Shown here piece after piece: positions 18,667 through 28,385 of a stretch of DNA of 64,000 bases. The position numbers and the translations under genes are program-made. This stretch comes from JTS-AC122 sp050246015 (lineage in GTDB: Bacteria; Planctomycetota; Phycisphaerae; Phycisphaerales; UBA1924). Positions within the stretch are counted from its first letter, which is position 1; every line of letters begins with the position of its first letter. The notes under the pieces are model-generated. The model was not told the origin of the DNA and ran no database searches. It worked only from the letters and a program-made list of their open reading frames with translations. The DNA lies in the NCBI GenBank assembly GCA_050246015.1, contig JBFWWU010000003.1:230142-294141 (forward strand), read 5' to 3'.

Positions 18667-20994
18667 ATGCGACACATCTCGCGTCTGGCGCATCGGGCCG
18701 CGTGCTGCATCGCCCTGACCGCCGCCGCCCTCGTTGGCCCACCAGCCACGCTGGCTCAGACGCCCCCGGCCTTCTCGGACGCCTTCGACGCCGCCTCTCC
18801 CGGCCGGCCCGCCCCGGACTGGTTCGTGCCCACGCCCACCCATGTCGCGGAGGTGATCGCCGCGGGCGATGCCGACGGCGGCCGCGCGCTCCGACTCGCC
18901 CCCGCCGACCCCGCCGCTCCCCCGGCGTTCGGCAACGTCATGCGCGTCCTGCCCGCCGGTCCGTTCGCTGATCGCCGCGTGATCCTTCGCGCCAAGGTCC
19001 GAGTTCAAGGAAACTCAAATGCTCGCGCGCAGATGTGGCTTCGCGTTGATCGCCGGGGCGGCCAACCCGGCGCGTTCGACAATATGAACGACCGCCCCAT
19101 CCGGAACCCTGCATGGACCGATGCCACCATCGAAGCCGACATCGATCCCGACGCCACGTCGATCAACATCGGCTTCATGAGCCTGGGCGGCGGAACGGTC
19201 TTCATCGATTCGGTCTCCCTCGCCATCACCGGCGACCCCGCGCCGCGCCAGGCCCCAACGGGGGCGGCGTCGCTCACGCCCCGCGCGATTGAAAACCTCG
19301 CCGCCGCCGCCCACCTCCTCGCGTACGTTCGATTCTTCGTGGCCAGCGACCAGGCCGTCGGCGTCGCATCGTGGGATCACGTCTACGTGGACATCATCGA
19401 GCAGGCCGAGGCCGCCCGGGATCCATCGAGCCTGGCGCGCATCCTCCAGGACTCGCTCCGTCCGCTGGCGCCGACGCTCCAGGTCTGGGCCGGCGCACCG
19501 GCCGACGCCCCGCCACCACCGCCCATTCCCGACGTTTCCAAGCCCACCGCGGTGGCCTTCTGGAAGCACCACGGCGCGGGGTCCGCCACCGCCGCTCGCG
19601 CCGGCAACGTCTACGCCAGCCGCGTCGAACGATCGGCGATCCCCGACCTGATCGACAGCGGGCAGCACGAGGGTCACTTCCGCATCAAGGCGCTCCCCGG
19701 CGGCGTGTCGTGCCGCATCCCCGTCCGCGTCTACGCCGACGACGCCGGCACCATCCCCCCGGGCCCGACGCCCAAACCCTGGTCCAAGGACCAGCCGCGC
19801 CCGACCTTGACGGCCATGAATCGCTCGACGCGCCTGGCCGGCGTCGCCATCGCGTGGGGGATCTTCCAGCACTTCTATCCCTATTTCGACGTGGTGCAGA
19901 CGGACTGGGAAGCCGCGCTGCGCGACGCCCTCGCCCGCGCCAGCCAAGCCCCGGACCAGCTCGCCTACCTCGGCGTGCTGCGCGAACTCGTCGCCGGGCT
20001 CCACGACGGCCACGGAAACGTCCTTGGCCCCGAGATCAACGCCGCTTCATATTTTCCGCTCGCCCTCGAGTGGGCCGGGGAAGACCTCGTCGTCGTCGGC
20101 GTGCCGCCGGGAGACGCCGCGGCCTCCGTCCACGTCGGGGACGCCGTTGTTTCCATCGACGACCGCCCCGTCGCCGAGTGCTACCGCGATGTCTCCGCCT
20201 GGGTGTCCGCCGCCACCGAAGGGTGGCGCCGCGCCGCCTCCATCCAGCGCTTCCTGCTCGACCTGCCCACACGCGACCCCGTCGCGCTCGCGCTCCGCCG
20301 GTCCGACGGGTCGAACCACCATGCCGTCATCGCGCGCGCGGGTGCTCCGACACCGAACTCGGCGACCGCGCGCCGCCCCGACGCCGGCGTCGAGCTCGCC
20401 CCCGGCATCGTCTACTTCGACCTCAACGGCGCCGACTCGGCCTCGCTCGCCGCCGTCGCTGACAAGCTCGCCGCCGCCAAAGGCATCGTCTTCGACCTTC
20501 GCGGCTATCCGAACCAGGCGGCGTACGAAGTCATCCAGCATCTCATCGACGCCCCGGTCCAGAGCGCACGCTGGAACATCCCCGTCATCACGCTGCCGGA
20601 CCGGGAAGACGTCCAGTGGAACCAGTCGGGACGCTGGAACGTCACGCCGACGGCGCCGCGATGGAATGTGCCTGTCGCGTTCCTCACCGACGGCCGCGCC
20701 ATCTCCTACGCCGAGTCCATCATGGGTATCGTCGAACACTATCACCTCGGCGAAATCATCGGCGCCGCCACCGCCGGAACCAACGGCAACGTGAACCCCA
20801 TCGCCATCCCCGGCGGGTACCGCATCACCTGGACCGGCATGAAGGTCCTCAAGCACGACGGTTCGCAGCATCATGGCATCGGCATCGCGCCGACGGTTCC
20901 CGTCACGCCGACCGCCGCGGGAATCGCGCAGGGGCGCGACGAGGTGCTCGCCCGCGCGGTCGAGGTGCTCCAGCAAAAGATCAACCAGAAATAG
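18667..20994 (+). CDS. secreted S41-family (tail-specific/CtpA-like) serine peptidase
   Basis: The 775-residue product starts with a signal peptide (CCIALTAAALVGPPATLAQ). An N-terminal beta-rich region of ~170 residues follows that resembles a carbohydrate-binding-like module. In the centre there is a PDZ-like segment (VVVGVPPGDAAASVHVGDAVVSIDDRPV). The C-terminal third is a peptidase S41 domain: GIVFDLRGYP, then AISYAESIMG, where Ser680 is the probable nucleophile in the S-x-x-E arrangement of the family, then GAATAGTNGN. Such proteins cleave C-terminal tails or process exported proteins. The ATG at 18667 has GAGGAGA about 10 bases upstream (18651-18658). Its neighbours do not indicate a substrate. 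Confidence 0.85.
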   Translation: MRHISRLAHRAACCIALTAAALVGPPATLAQTPPAFSDAFDAASPGRPAPDWFVPTPTHVAEVIAAGDADGGRALRLAPADPAAPPAFGNVMRVLPAGPFADRRVILRAKVRVQGNSNARAQMWLRVDRRGGQPGAFDNMNDRPIRNPAWTDATIEADIDPDATSINIGFMSLGGGTVFIDSVSLAITGDPAPRQAPTGAASLTPRAIENLAAAAHLLAYVRFFVASDQAVGVASWDHVYVDIIEQAEAARDPSSLARILQDSLRPLAPTLQVWAGAPADAPPPPPIPDVSKPTAVAFWKHHGAGSATAARAGNVYASRVERSAIPDLIDSGQHEGHFRIKALPGGVSCRIPVRVYADDAGTIPPGPTPKPWSKDQPRPTLTAMNRSTRLAGVAIAWGIFQHFYPYFDVVQTDWEAALRDALARASQAPDQLAYLGVLRELVAGLHDGHGNVLGPEINAASYFPLALEWAGEDLVVVGVPPGDAAASVHVGDAVVSIDDRPVAECYRDVSAWVSAATEGWRRAASIQRFLLDLPTRDPVALALRRSDGSNHHAVIARAGAPTPNSATARRPDAGVELAPGIVYFDLNGADSASLAAVADKLAAAKGIVFDLRGYPNQAAYEVIQHLIDAPVQSARWNIPVITLPDREDVQWNQSGRWNVTPTAPRWNVPVAFLTDGRAISYAESIMGIVEHYHLGEIIGAATAGTNGNVNPIAIPGGYRITWTGMKVLKHDGSQHHGIGIAPTVPVTPTAAGIAQGRDEVLARAVEVLQQKINQK

Positions 20995-21037
20995 CCCGGC
21001 GCCCGACCTCGCGTCCGGACGGGCTCCCGCTCCCTGG

Positions 21038-22936
21038 TCAGGCCAGCGGGGGCACGCCCAGCGCCTTGCGCACCTCTTCGAGCAGCCGCTCCAACTGGAA
21101 CGGCTTGAACAGCACGCACTGCAAGCCTTCCTGCGACGCGCGCACGATCGAGTGATGCGGGTCGTACCCGAACCCAGTCATGAGAATCGCGGGGATCCCC
21201 GGAATCAACCGGCGAGCCGCCGAGAAGACCTCGTACCCGTTCTTGTCGGGCATGCGGATGTCGGAGATCAGCAGGTCAAACCCGCTCTCGGCGGCTGAAT
21301 ACGGCGAGGCCGCCGCCGCCGCCATGTGCTCCAGCGCTTCGATCGCCGCTTCTCCGCTCTCGCACACCACCACGGTGCACCCGCGCCCGCGAAGCGCCTC
21401 GCGGATCGTCTGCCGGATCTTGGGCTCGTCGTCCGCGACCAGCACCCGCTTGCCGGCCAGACCCGGATCGACCGCGACGTCCACCAACCCCTTCTCGGCC
21501 CCCAGGATGTGCTGCGGGCCCTCCGCCGCCTCTCGCACGCGACGCCGGATCGCTTCCACGTCCGACACGATGCGGTCGATGTGCTCACGCAGTTTCGGGT
21601 CAACGCCCGGCGTCCCCGCCGTAGACGAACTCGCCAGCGCCGCCGCCGCGCTCTTCAGCCAGTCGGCCTCCTTGAGGATGTCCGTCAGCGGCTCGCTCAA
21701 CTCGTCCTCGACCGTGTCCGTCACGCTCGCCCCGGTCTCGCACCGTTCGACGACCAGCAGGTCCAGGATGTGCAGCGCCAGCGCGATGGAGTTCGAGAAC
21801 ATCTCCGCGAACTGCCGGTCCTCGTCCGTGAACGCCCCGACCTTCTCCGATTCGACGTTGAACGCCCCGATCACCTGGTCATTCAGCCGCAGCGGCACCG
21901 TCAGCGACGAGCGCGCGTTCTCGATCCCCACCACGTACTTCGGGTCCATCGTCACGTCCGGGCACAGGTAGCTCTCGCCCGTCGCCGCGACGTACCCCAT
22001 GATCCCGTTCCCCTCGCGCTTGGCCATCAGCGAGACTTCCATCGCCTCGGGCGCCAGCCCGGACGCGATGACCAGTTCGAGTTTCCCGGTTCGCTTGTTG
22101 ATGAGCCGGATCGCCAGGTGATCAAAGTGCAGCAGGTCGTGCGATACCTTGACGATCTTTTCTTCCAGCAGTTTCAGCCGCTCGACCACGTGCATCTTGC
22201 GGATCTGCTCAACATCCAGTCGCACGATCTCCGCCCCCGCCCGATCGATCGCCGCCATTTTCTGCTCGCGCCGGCGCATCTGCGTCACGTCCCACACCAC
22301 CACCGCGACACGCTGGATCGCCCCTGCCCCGGCGTCCACCTTCGGGCGTACCGTCCCCGACGCCTCCCGGCGCTCCGCCCCGGCTCCGGTCGAGTCCGCC
22401 GAGGGCCCCCCAGCCGACCCGGCCGCCCCGGAATCGAACGCTCCGGGTACCGCCGAGACCACGATCTCGTAGTACTTCGACTCGTCAGGCGTGCCCACGT
22501 CCATCCGCATCGGATGGATCTCGCCACCGGGCGCCAGGACGCACGCCTGCTCGTTGAACCGGATCGCCGCCCGCCGACAGATCGCGCCGATCCGCGCATG
22601 CGTCTGCGGGTCAAGTTGCCGAAACCGGCTGTTGGCCCACACTATCTGCCCGTCCGACGCCGCCAGGCAGATCCCCTCCCCGATCGCACCCAGCATCGCG
22701 CTGGCTTCCCCTTGGCTGAGTTGACCCGACTCGGTCAACTGCCCCGCGTCTCCGAATACCACCTGGAATCCACCAGTCGCGATCGCCTCCGGGACCCCGC
22801 CCCCTCCCTCGTGCGCCGCCGGCGGCGAACCGCTTACCACTGCGATGTCATACTTATCAGCCAGAGCCCGAGCCACTTCCTCCCCTGGAACGAGTGGTCC
22901 ATCGAGCACAAGCAGCCTTGGACGGTGTTTGCCCAT
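21038..22936 (-). CDS. PAS/GAF sensor protein with C-terminal receiver domain, no kinase domain
   Basis: The product is about 632 residues from ATG 22936. It contains, in order: a PAS-like segment (AMLGAIGEGICLAASDG...WANSRF), a GAF domain (residues ~270-430; LRLNDQVIGAFNVESEKVGAFTDED), a linker with predicted helices, and a complete response-regulator receiver domain at the end (RVLVADDEPKIR, DIRMPDKNG with phosphoacceptor Asp559, and FKPFQ with the conserved Lys). No histidine kinase H-box or ATPase domain and no DNA-binding domain is present. It is therefore a signalling intermediate rather than a classical two-component protein. The frame is open to 23245 and a start there would give 735 residues; the shorter form is preferred because the extension looks non-coding in codon choice. 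It is divergent from the Gld-type ABC operon. Confidence 0.72.
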   Translation of the reverse strand: MGKHRPRLLVLDGPLVPGEEVARALADKYDIAVVSGSPPAAHEGGGGVPEAIATGGFQVVFGDAGQLTESGQLSQGEASAMLGAIGEGICLAASDGQIVWANSRFRQLDPQTHARIGAICRRAAIRFNEQACVLAPGGEIHPMRMDVGTPDESKYYEIVVSAVPGAFDSGAAGSAGGPSADSTGAGAERREASGTVRPKVDAGAGAIQRVAVVVWDVTQMRRREQKMAAIDRAGAEIVRLDVEQIRKMHVVERLKLLEEKIVKVSHDLLHFDHLAIRLINKRTGKLELVIASGLAPEAMEVSLMAKREGNGIMGYVAATGESYLCPDVTMDPKYVVGIENARSSLTVPLRLNDQVIGAFNVESEKVGAFTDEDRQFAEMFSNSIALALHILDLLVVERCETGASVTDTVEDELSEPLTDILKEADWLKSAAAALASSSTAGTPGVDPKLREHIDRIVSDVEAIRRRVREAAEGPQHILGAEKGLVDVAVDPGLAGKRVLVADDEPKIRQTIREALRGRGCTVVVCESGEAAIEALEHMAAAAASPYSAAESGFDLLISDIRMPDKNGYEVFSAARRLIPGIPAILMTGFGYDPHHSIVRASQEGLQCVLFKPFQLERLLEEVRKALGVPPLA

Positions 22937-23281
22937 CGATCTATCCCACTCCGCACCCAGAACTCGCCTCCGCGCTTCGGCGGAAGTGTACTTCGCCTCT
23001 TTCACTCCGCAACACGCTATCTCCCGCGCCGTCACATCATGCAGGAAATGGAACAGTTCCAATAACCTAGTACGCTCTGTCAGCGTGCTCGGACGAGTCA
23101 CCCCTCGGCTCCCCTGAGATATTCGTGCGATTTTCGAGCCGGGTGCACTGACTGCCTCGCGCCTTTTCTCGGAGATCGTGCTGACAAAAACCCTACTCGA
23201 TTGGAAACGAACGCCGATGGATGTCGTAGTCTTATCGGTCGTCACGCAACCGTCGGGTGCAAAGGCTTACCACACCACGAG
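22937..23281. other. divergent intergenic region between the PAS/GAF/receiver gene and the ABC operon
   Basis: This stretch of about 345 bp has visibly lower GC than its flanks and separates two divergent starts, so it must carry promoters for both. No convincing -35/-10 pair or operator palindrome was found. If the receiver-domain gene really starts at 23245, most of this region would be coding. Confidence 0.4.
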
Positions 23282-24340
23282 ATGATCAGCGCCAGGCACG
23301 TAAGCAAATGGTACGGGGGAGGCGAGAGGGGCAAAGGCGTACTCGCGGTGAGCGACGTGTCGTTTGAGGTCGAATCCGGGCAAATTGTGGGCCTTCTCGG
23401 CCCGAACGGTGCGGGAAAAACCACGACCCTTCGCATGACCACCGGATACCTGCCTCCCTCTCAGGGAGCCATCTCGGTCGCTGGATTTGATACAGTCAGC
23501 CAGTCGGTTCAGGCTCGTCGCGCCTTGGGGTACCTCCCCGAAGCCGCCCCTCTTTACCCTGAAATGAGGGTGGTGGATTACCTTAAATATCGGGCGAAGT
23601 TGTATGGAATTGCGAGCCGAGATCGTCGAGCGGCGATGTCTCGGGTCATGGCGCGGTGCTGGCTGACCGAGGTCGCCCGGCGCCGAATCTTTCAACTCAG
23701 CAAGGGTTTCAAGCAGCGGGTCGGATTGGCTGGTGCGATGCTGCACGATCCGCCGGTCCTGGTGCTGGATGAACCCACCAGCGGGCTGGACCCGACGCAG
23801 ATCCGCGAGACCCGGTCCCTGATCCGCGAGTTGTCGCACAAGCGAACGGTGATCGTGAGTTCACACATTTTGCCCGAAGTCGAAAAGACGTGCGACCGGG
23901 TGCTGATCATCGCGCGGGGGAGGCTGAGAGCAGACGGGCCGCCGACGGAACTTCTGTCGCGGATGCGAGACCAATCGCCGTACCACGTTGAGGTGAAGGC
24001 GGCGCACGCCGAGGAGGCCCGGGGGCTGCTGGAGCGGGTGCCGGGGGTCAGGAGGGTTGAGCGGCTGAGTAGCGTGGAGGGGTGGGGGTACACGTTGTGG
24101 GCACCGCTGGTGGTCGAGGCCGCCGCGGGTGCGGCGGACCTGCGTGAGGCGATCGCCGGGGCGCTAAAGCAGGGGGATATTTTGGCGCGAGAACTGTACC
24201 GGGAGGCGGCGACGCTGGAGCAACTGTTCTTCAGCATCATCGAGGCGGATGAGGGGCCGCGCGATCGAGGCAGATCGGGGTCGGGGTCCGAAGACACGGC
24301 ACGGAGAGTCGTGCCAGCGGGGGACGGAGGCCCAGCATGA
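23282..24340 (+). CDS. ABC transporter ATP-binding protein, Gld-type
   Basis: The 352-residue ATPase has Walker A GPNGAGKT (residues 40-47), an LSKGFKQRVGLAGAM signature region, Walker B VLVLDEPTSGLDPTQ, and a switch His in VIVSSHILPEV. It has a C-terminal extension of about 100 residues, as in the GldA/ABC-2 exporter group. It would power the membrane subunits encoded directly downstream. The start ATG 23282 immediately precedes a normal N-terminus; the open frame further upstream has no family character. The stop overlaps the permease start by four bases (ATGA at 24337-24340). The substrate is unknown: in Bacteroidetes related genes serve gliding, but homologs with unknown roles are widespread in planctomycetes. 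Confidence 0.9.
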   Translation: MISARHVSKWYGGGERGKGVLAVSDVSFEVESGQIVGLLGPNGAGKTTTLRMTTGYLPPSQGAISVAGFDTVSQSVQARRALGYLPEAAPLYPEMRVVDYLKYRAKLYGIASRDRRAAMSRVMARCWLTEVARRRIFQLSKGFKQRVGLAGAMLHDPPVLVLDEPTSGLDPTQIRETRSLIRELSHKRTVIVSSHILPEVEKTCDRVLIIARGRLRADGPPTELLSRMRDQSPYHVEVKAAHAEEARGLLERVPGVRRVERLSSVEGWGYTLWAPLVVEAAAGAADLREAIAGALKQGDILARELYREAATLEQLFFSIIEADEGPRDRGRSGSGSEDTARRVVPAGDGGPA

Positions 24341-25053
24341 GCCGCGCCGGAGCGATCATGTTTCGGGAGTACGCCTCGCTCTTTCGCATCCCGCTTGGAT
24401 GGATCGTGCTGGCGCTATTTCTCGTGGTGTCGGGTGTGGTCTTCGGGTTCGGGGCGATCCGGCCGGGGCAGCCGGCGACGATGCGGTCGTTCTTTGAACT
24501 GATGTGGTGGCTGCTGGCGCTGCTGGCGCCGGCGATCTCGATGAGGCTGTTCAGCGAAGAGATGCGCACGGGGACGATCGAGCCGCTGCTGACGTCGCCG
24601 GTGTCGGAGTTCGCGGTGGTGCTGGGGAAGTACGGCGCGACGGTGCTGTTCCTGCTGACGCTGCTGGCGCCGACGCTGGTGTACGTCGGGGTGCTGGAAT
24701 GGCTGTCGAGGCCGGACTATGGGCCGATCGGGGCGGGGTACCTGGGCGTGGTCCTGTTGGGGATGCTGTACCTGGCGGTGGGGTGCCTGGCGTCGAGCCT
24801 GACGGCGAGCCAGCCGCTGGCGTTCCTGGGGACGCTGTTCGTGCTGTTCCTGATCGAGGTACTGGCGTCGTTCGTGGCGCCGGTGGCGCCGGACCTGGTC
24901 CGGCGGCTGCTGTTTGCGCTCTCTCCCAGCCAGCGTCTTGGCGACTTCGCCCGCGGGCTGATCGATACCTCGCACATCGTGTTCTTCTTGGCGTCCAGCG
25001 CGTGGCTGCTGGTGGTGACGACGGTGATCCTGCAATCCAGGAGGTGGCGATGA
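24337..25053 (+). CDS. ABC-2 type permease, GldF-like
   Basis: The 238-residue integral membrane protein has about six hydrophobic segments, including LGWIVLALFLVVSGVVFGFG, LLALLAPAISM and VLFLLTLLAPTLVYVGVL. It also has the cytoplasmic loop EEMRTGTIEPLLTSPVSE, a hallmark of ABC-2 permeases of the GldF/NatB type. It overlaps the ATPase gene by four bases upstream and the GldG-like gene by four bases downstream (ATGA at 25050-25053), so the three are translationally coupled and probably form one complex in the cytoplasmic membrane. Confidence 0.88.
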   Translation: MSRAGAIMFREYASLFRIPLGWIVLALFLVVSGVVFGFGAIRPGQPATMRSFFELMWWLLALLAPAISMRLFSEEMRTGTIEPLLTSPVSEFAVVLGKYGATVLFLLTLLAPTLVYVGVLEWLSRPDYGPIGAGYLGVVLLGMLYLAVGCLASSLTASQPLAFLGTLFVLFLIEVLASFVAPVAPDLVRRLLFALSPSQRLGDFARGLIDTSHIVFFLASSAWLLVVTTVILQSRRWR

Positions 25054-27260
25054 GCACGGCGCCGGGATCATCAACCGCACCGGGCGCGGCGGGCCGGCGC
25101 GTGCGGTTCGGCCTCAAGAGCCTCGTCCTGCTCGCGAGCGTCACCGCGTCGTGCCTGTTCATCGGGCTCATCGCGTCGCGTTACCCCGTGCGGCTTGACG
25201 CCACCGCGACGCGCGAGCACCTGCTCTCGCCGCGCACGCTCTCGACGCTTGGGGGGCTCGACGGGCCGTACGAGATCATCGTCGCGGCGAACCGGTCCAC
25301 GGTCGATCAGCGGGCGTACGAACGGACGCGCGACGTGCTCGACTCGTTCGCGCGGGCGTCGGACCGCGTCGCCGTCACGTTCATCGATACGGGCTCGTCG
25401 AGCGGGATCGGCGCGTACGACGCGCTGCTCAAGCGTCTGAGCGAGCGGTACGGAGCCCAGATCGCCGCGAACCGCGCCCGGGTGGATGAAGCGCTGGGCA
25501 CGGCCCAAGCGCAGCAGGAGGCGATCGTGGCGCTGGCCGAGAAACTGGCGATGGCCAAGGAGACGGCGCGCGGCGCGGATACGAAGTCGGAGCAACTGCG
25601 TCAACTGCTGGATGATTACACCGCGCGGTCGCGCGTCGCGGCGTTCAACCTCGACCAGACCGTCAGCGGCGCGACCAAGGCGCTCTCGCAGCCGATCGGT
25701 CCGCCCGCGCTGGGGCTGGCGCCGCTCGATGACGTATCGGTGCAGATCAGCAAGTCGATCGGGACGGTGACGTCGGACCTGTCGCGACTGCACCGGGAAC
25801 TGAGGCTCTTCGAGCAGGCGTCGGACATCCCCGGGGCCGTGAAAGACCAGGTGCGGCCGCTGGCGCCGACGGCGCAGAGCGCGATGGAGAAACTGCGCGG
25901 GGCGGCGGACTCGATGGACCTGCTCCCCCGGCTGCCGATCTTCGCCGTGGCCCGGACGCTGGAAAAGACGAGCGCCGCGCTGGTGATCGGCCCACCGAGG
26001 CCCAGCGCCGGATCGGGCGCCGCCGGCCCGGGGTCGATCACGGCGATCGACTTCGCATCGTTGTTCCCGCCCGCGCTGCCGGCGGGAGCCGCGCCGGGGA
26101 TCACGATCGATCGGCGGGCGCGAGCGGAAGAACTGACGGCGACGGCGATCGCGTCGCTGGGGTCCGCGTCGCCGCCGATCGTGGTGCTGGTTCATGATCA
26201 GCCGACCCGCTTAGCGCCGACGTTCGAGGCGTTCGCGGCGATGCTGGACCGGCTGGGGCTTCGACGGATGGACGTGGTGGAATGGGCGACGGCGCTGGAC
26301 GCGCAGGAGCCGCCGCTCGCGGGGGTGCCCGGTTCGAGCACGCGGCCGGTGGTGTACGTGACGCAGACCACGTCGCCCAGCACGCAGGACGCCGCGGACC
26401 GGATGAAGAAGATGAGCGCCGCGCTTGGGAGGCTGGTGTCGCAGGGAAAGGCGGTGCTGATGTCGGTGAACGTCTCGACGCTGCCGGGGATCGGGGCGTC
26501 GGACCCGCTGGTCGAGTTCCTGGAGCCGCTGGGGATCAAGGTGGACTCGGGGCGGCCGCTGATGCAGCGCGTGCAGTCGCCGAGCGGCCCGGTGGTGTTG
26601 ACGGACCTGTTGCCGAACCGGGCGGCGGTGGGTGAGGGGGGAGATCACCCGATCAGCCGGGCGATCGACGGACTGGCGATGCACTTTTTCTGGGCGGTGC
26701 CGGTGCAGCACGTGATGAAGAGCGAGTCGGGGGCGAGCGCCGCGAGTTTCACGCCGATCGTGCGGATCGAGAACGACGGGAGCACGTGGGCGGAGTCGGA
26801 ATGGCTCGGGTATGCGCGTGTGCCGGCGAATCAGAGGAAGAAGGTGATCGACCCGCCGCTCCCGGACTCGCCGCGGGACGACGCGAAGGGTCCGTGGCCG
26901 ATCGTGGTGGCGGCGGAGCGCGCGGGCGGCACGGGATCGGCGGGGGTGCCGCGCGTGCAGCGGCTGGTCGTCGTCGGGTGCTCGGGGTGGTTTCTGGACA
27001 GCGTGACGCAGCAGTCGGTCGGGGTGATCGACGGGAGGCCGGTGCTGAGTTCACCGGGAAACCTGGAACTGCTGGAGGCGTCGGTGCTGTGGCTGGCGGG
27101 TCAGGACGAACTGATCGCGCGGAGCCCGACGGCGCAGGCGGTGCCGACGATCCGGTCTCTGACGGGCCGGCAGGTACAGGCGGTGCGGTGGAGCCTGCTG
27201 GCGGGGCTGCCGGCGGTGGTGCTGCTGATCGGGGCGGCGTGGCGGCTGGTGAGGGGGTGA
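25050..27260 (+). CDS. GldG-like auxiliary subunit of ABC exporter
   Basis: The 736-residue protein has a membrane segment near the N-terminus (SLVLLASVTASCLFIGLIASR) and a second at the extreme C-terminus (LLAGLPAVVLLIGAAWRL). Between them lies a large extracytoplasmic part with a GldG/ABC-type-uncharacterised domain pattern (YEIIVAANRS, VAVTFIDTGSS) and a long helical stretch at about residues 140-300, possibly coiled coil. ATG 25050 overlaps the permease stop and has AGGAGG at 25039-25044, the strongest ribosome site in this operon. In Gld-type systems this subunit is paired with GldF. The exact cargo is unknown. A gap of 101 bp precedes the acyl carrier protein gene. Confidence 0.8.
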   Translation: MSTAPGSSTAPGAAGRRVRFGLKSLVLLASVTASCLFIGLIASRYPVRLDATATREHLLSPRTLSTLGGLDGPYEIIVAANRSTVDQRAYERTRDVLDSFARASDRVAVTFIDTGSSSGIGAYDALLKRLSERYGAQIAANRARVDEALGTAQAQQEAIVALAEKLAMAKETARGADTKSEQLRQLLDDYTARSRVAAFNLDQTVSGATKALSQPIGPPALGLAPLDDVSVQISKSIGTVTSDLSRLHRELRLFEQASDIPGAVKDQVRPLAPTAQSAMEKLRGAADSMDLLPRLPIFAVARTLEKTSAALVIGPPRPSAGSGAAGPGSITAIDFASLFPPALPAGAAPGITIDRRARAEELTATAIASLGSASPPIVVLVHDQPTRLAPTFEAFAAMLDRLGLRRMDVVEWATALDAQEPPLAGVPGSSTRPVVYVTQTTSPSTQDAADRMKKMSAALGRLVSQGKAVLMSVNVSTLPGIGASDPLVEFLEPLGIKVDSGRPLMQRVQSPSGPVVLTDLLPNRAAVGEGGDHPISRAIDGLAMHFFWAVPVQHVMKSESGASAASFTPIVRIENDGSTWAESEWLGYARVPANQRKKVIDPPLPDSPRDDAKGPWPIVVAAERAGGTGSAGVPRVQRLVVVGCSGWFLDSVTQQSVGVIDGRPVLSSPGNLELLEASVLWLAGQDELIARSPTAQAVPTIRSLTGRQVQAVRWSLLAGLPAVVLLIGAAWRLVRG

Positions 27261-27361
27261 GAACGCACGATCAGCGGGTTCACCGTGGGGGAGCGGGCTC
27301 CTATCATCCGGCGCGCCGGGACGGAAAAAACGCGACGGACGGCGTCACACTGGAACCACGA

Positions 27362-27745
27362 ATGACACGAGACGAGATTTTCAAGAAGGTGCGGGACATC
27401 CTGATCGATGAACTCGCGGTGGACGAAGAAGAAGTGACGCCGAGTTCGTCTCTTGTTCGAGATCTGGGGGCGGAATCGATCGACTTCCTGGCGATCGTGT
27501 TCAAGCTCGAACAGGCCTTCGGGTTCAAGATCGCTCAGGGGGAACTCTTCCCCGAGCACGTGACGCAGGATCCGAAGTTCGTGCGCGACGGGAAGGTGAC
27601 CTCGGAGGGGCTCGCGGCGCTCAAGGCGCGGCTGCCGCACGCGGATTTCTCGGCGTTTGAGTCCGATCCGCAGATCGCGAAGGTCGCGGAAGTGTTCACG
27701 GTGGACACGCTGGTCGGGTTTGTGCAGAAGAAACTTGGGGCGTGA
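27362..27745 (+). CDS. acyl carrier protein-like protein
   Basis: The 127-residue product begins with a typical acyl carrier protein fold: helix I (EIFKKVRDILIDELAVDEEEV), then DLGAESIDFLAIVFKLEQAFG. Ser39 in AESID is the likely phosphopantetheine attachment site; the canonical sequence is DSL. It is longer than the usual ~78-residue AcpP: about 35 extra residues lie between helix II and the final helix (VDTLVGFVQKKL), so it is a specialised carrier rather than the housekeeping ACP. ATG 27362 opens exactly at the domain start. A FabZ-like dehydratase follows 85 bp downstream, supporting a lipid or polyketide-like modification role, product unknown. Confidence 0.82.
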   Translation: MTRDEIFKKVRDILIDELAVDEEEVTPSSSLVRDLGAESIDFLAIVFKLEQAFGFKIAQGELFPEHVTQDPKFVRDGKVTSEGLAALKARLPHADFSAFESDPQIAKVAEVFTVDTLVGFVQKKLGA

Positions 27746-27830
27746 GAGATACCGCGCCGGCAGCCGGGCCTGTGCGTCCGCACGGGTGGTTGCACGCCGG
27801 GCAGACTGGGCCCCAGGAGCGAGATCGCCC

Positions 27831-28385
27831 ATGCGATGGATGTGGATAGACCGCGTGATCGAGCTGCGTCCGCGCGAGCGGCTTGTCGCGGTGAAGAACA
27901 TCTCGCTGGCCGAAGAACACCTGCACGATCACTTCGCGGCGGAGCCCTCGCGCGACGGCGGGAACGGGCGCCCGGCGATGCCGATCATGCCCGCGTCCTT
28001 GATGCTGGAGGGCATGGCGCAGACCGCGGGCGTGCTGGTCGGGCACGCGGAGGAGTTTCGGCAGAAGGTGATCCTCGCGAAGATCAACCGGGCGGAGATC
28101 ACGCGCGACGCCGGGCCGGGCATGACGCTGCGGTACACCGCGACGATCCAGCGCATGGACGAGATGGGCGCGTCGACCATTGGGACGATCGAGTTGCTCG
28201 ACCACGCGCGGGCGGAGCGGGGGTATGTGCCGATCGGTACGGTGGAGATGATGTTCAGCCACCTGGACAACAACATGGGGGGCGCGGGGGCGCCCGGCGA
28301 GGAGTTCCCGGCGCACAACTTCGTGTTCGGGGATGCATTCAAGATGCTGCTGCGAACCAGCGGGGTGGCGATCCCGGGGGAATGA
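27831..28385 (+). CDS. FabZ-like 3-hydroxyacyl-ACP dehydratase family protein
   Basis: The 184-residue protein has the hot-dog fold of FabA/FabZ dehydratases. The catalytic His (His34 in HDHF) and Glu60 in LEGMAQTAG are present, with PIMPASLMLEGMAQ replacing the usual PVMPG. An insertion of about ten residues after His34 separates it from housekeeping FabZ. AGGAG at 27815-27819 supports the ATG at 27831. It follows an unusual acyl carrier protein and its stop overlaps a possible start of the ArsR-type gene. It probably acts on acyl chains tethered to that carrier; whether it dehydrates or only binds is uncertain. Confidence 0.82.
   Translation: MRWMWIDRVIELRPRERLVAVKNISLAEEHLHDHFAAEPSRDGGNGRPAMPIMPASLMLEGMAQTAGVLVGHAEEFRQKVILAKINRAEITRDAGPGMTLRYTATIQRMDEMGASTIGTIELLDHARAERGYVPIGTVEMMFSHLDNNMGGAGAPGEEFPAHNFVFGDAFKMLLRTSGVAIPGE

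Noticed and set aside
22937..23245. N-terminal extension of the PAS/GAF/receiver protein
   Set aside because: The codon choice is less biased than in the rest of the gene and no domain is seen; kept only as an alternative start.
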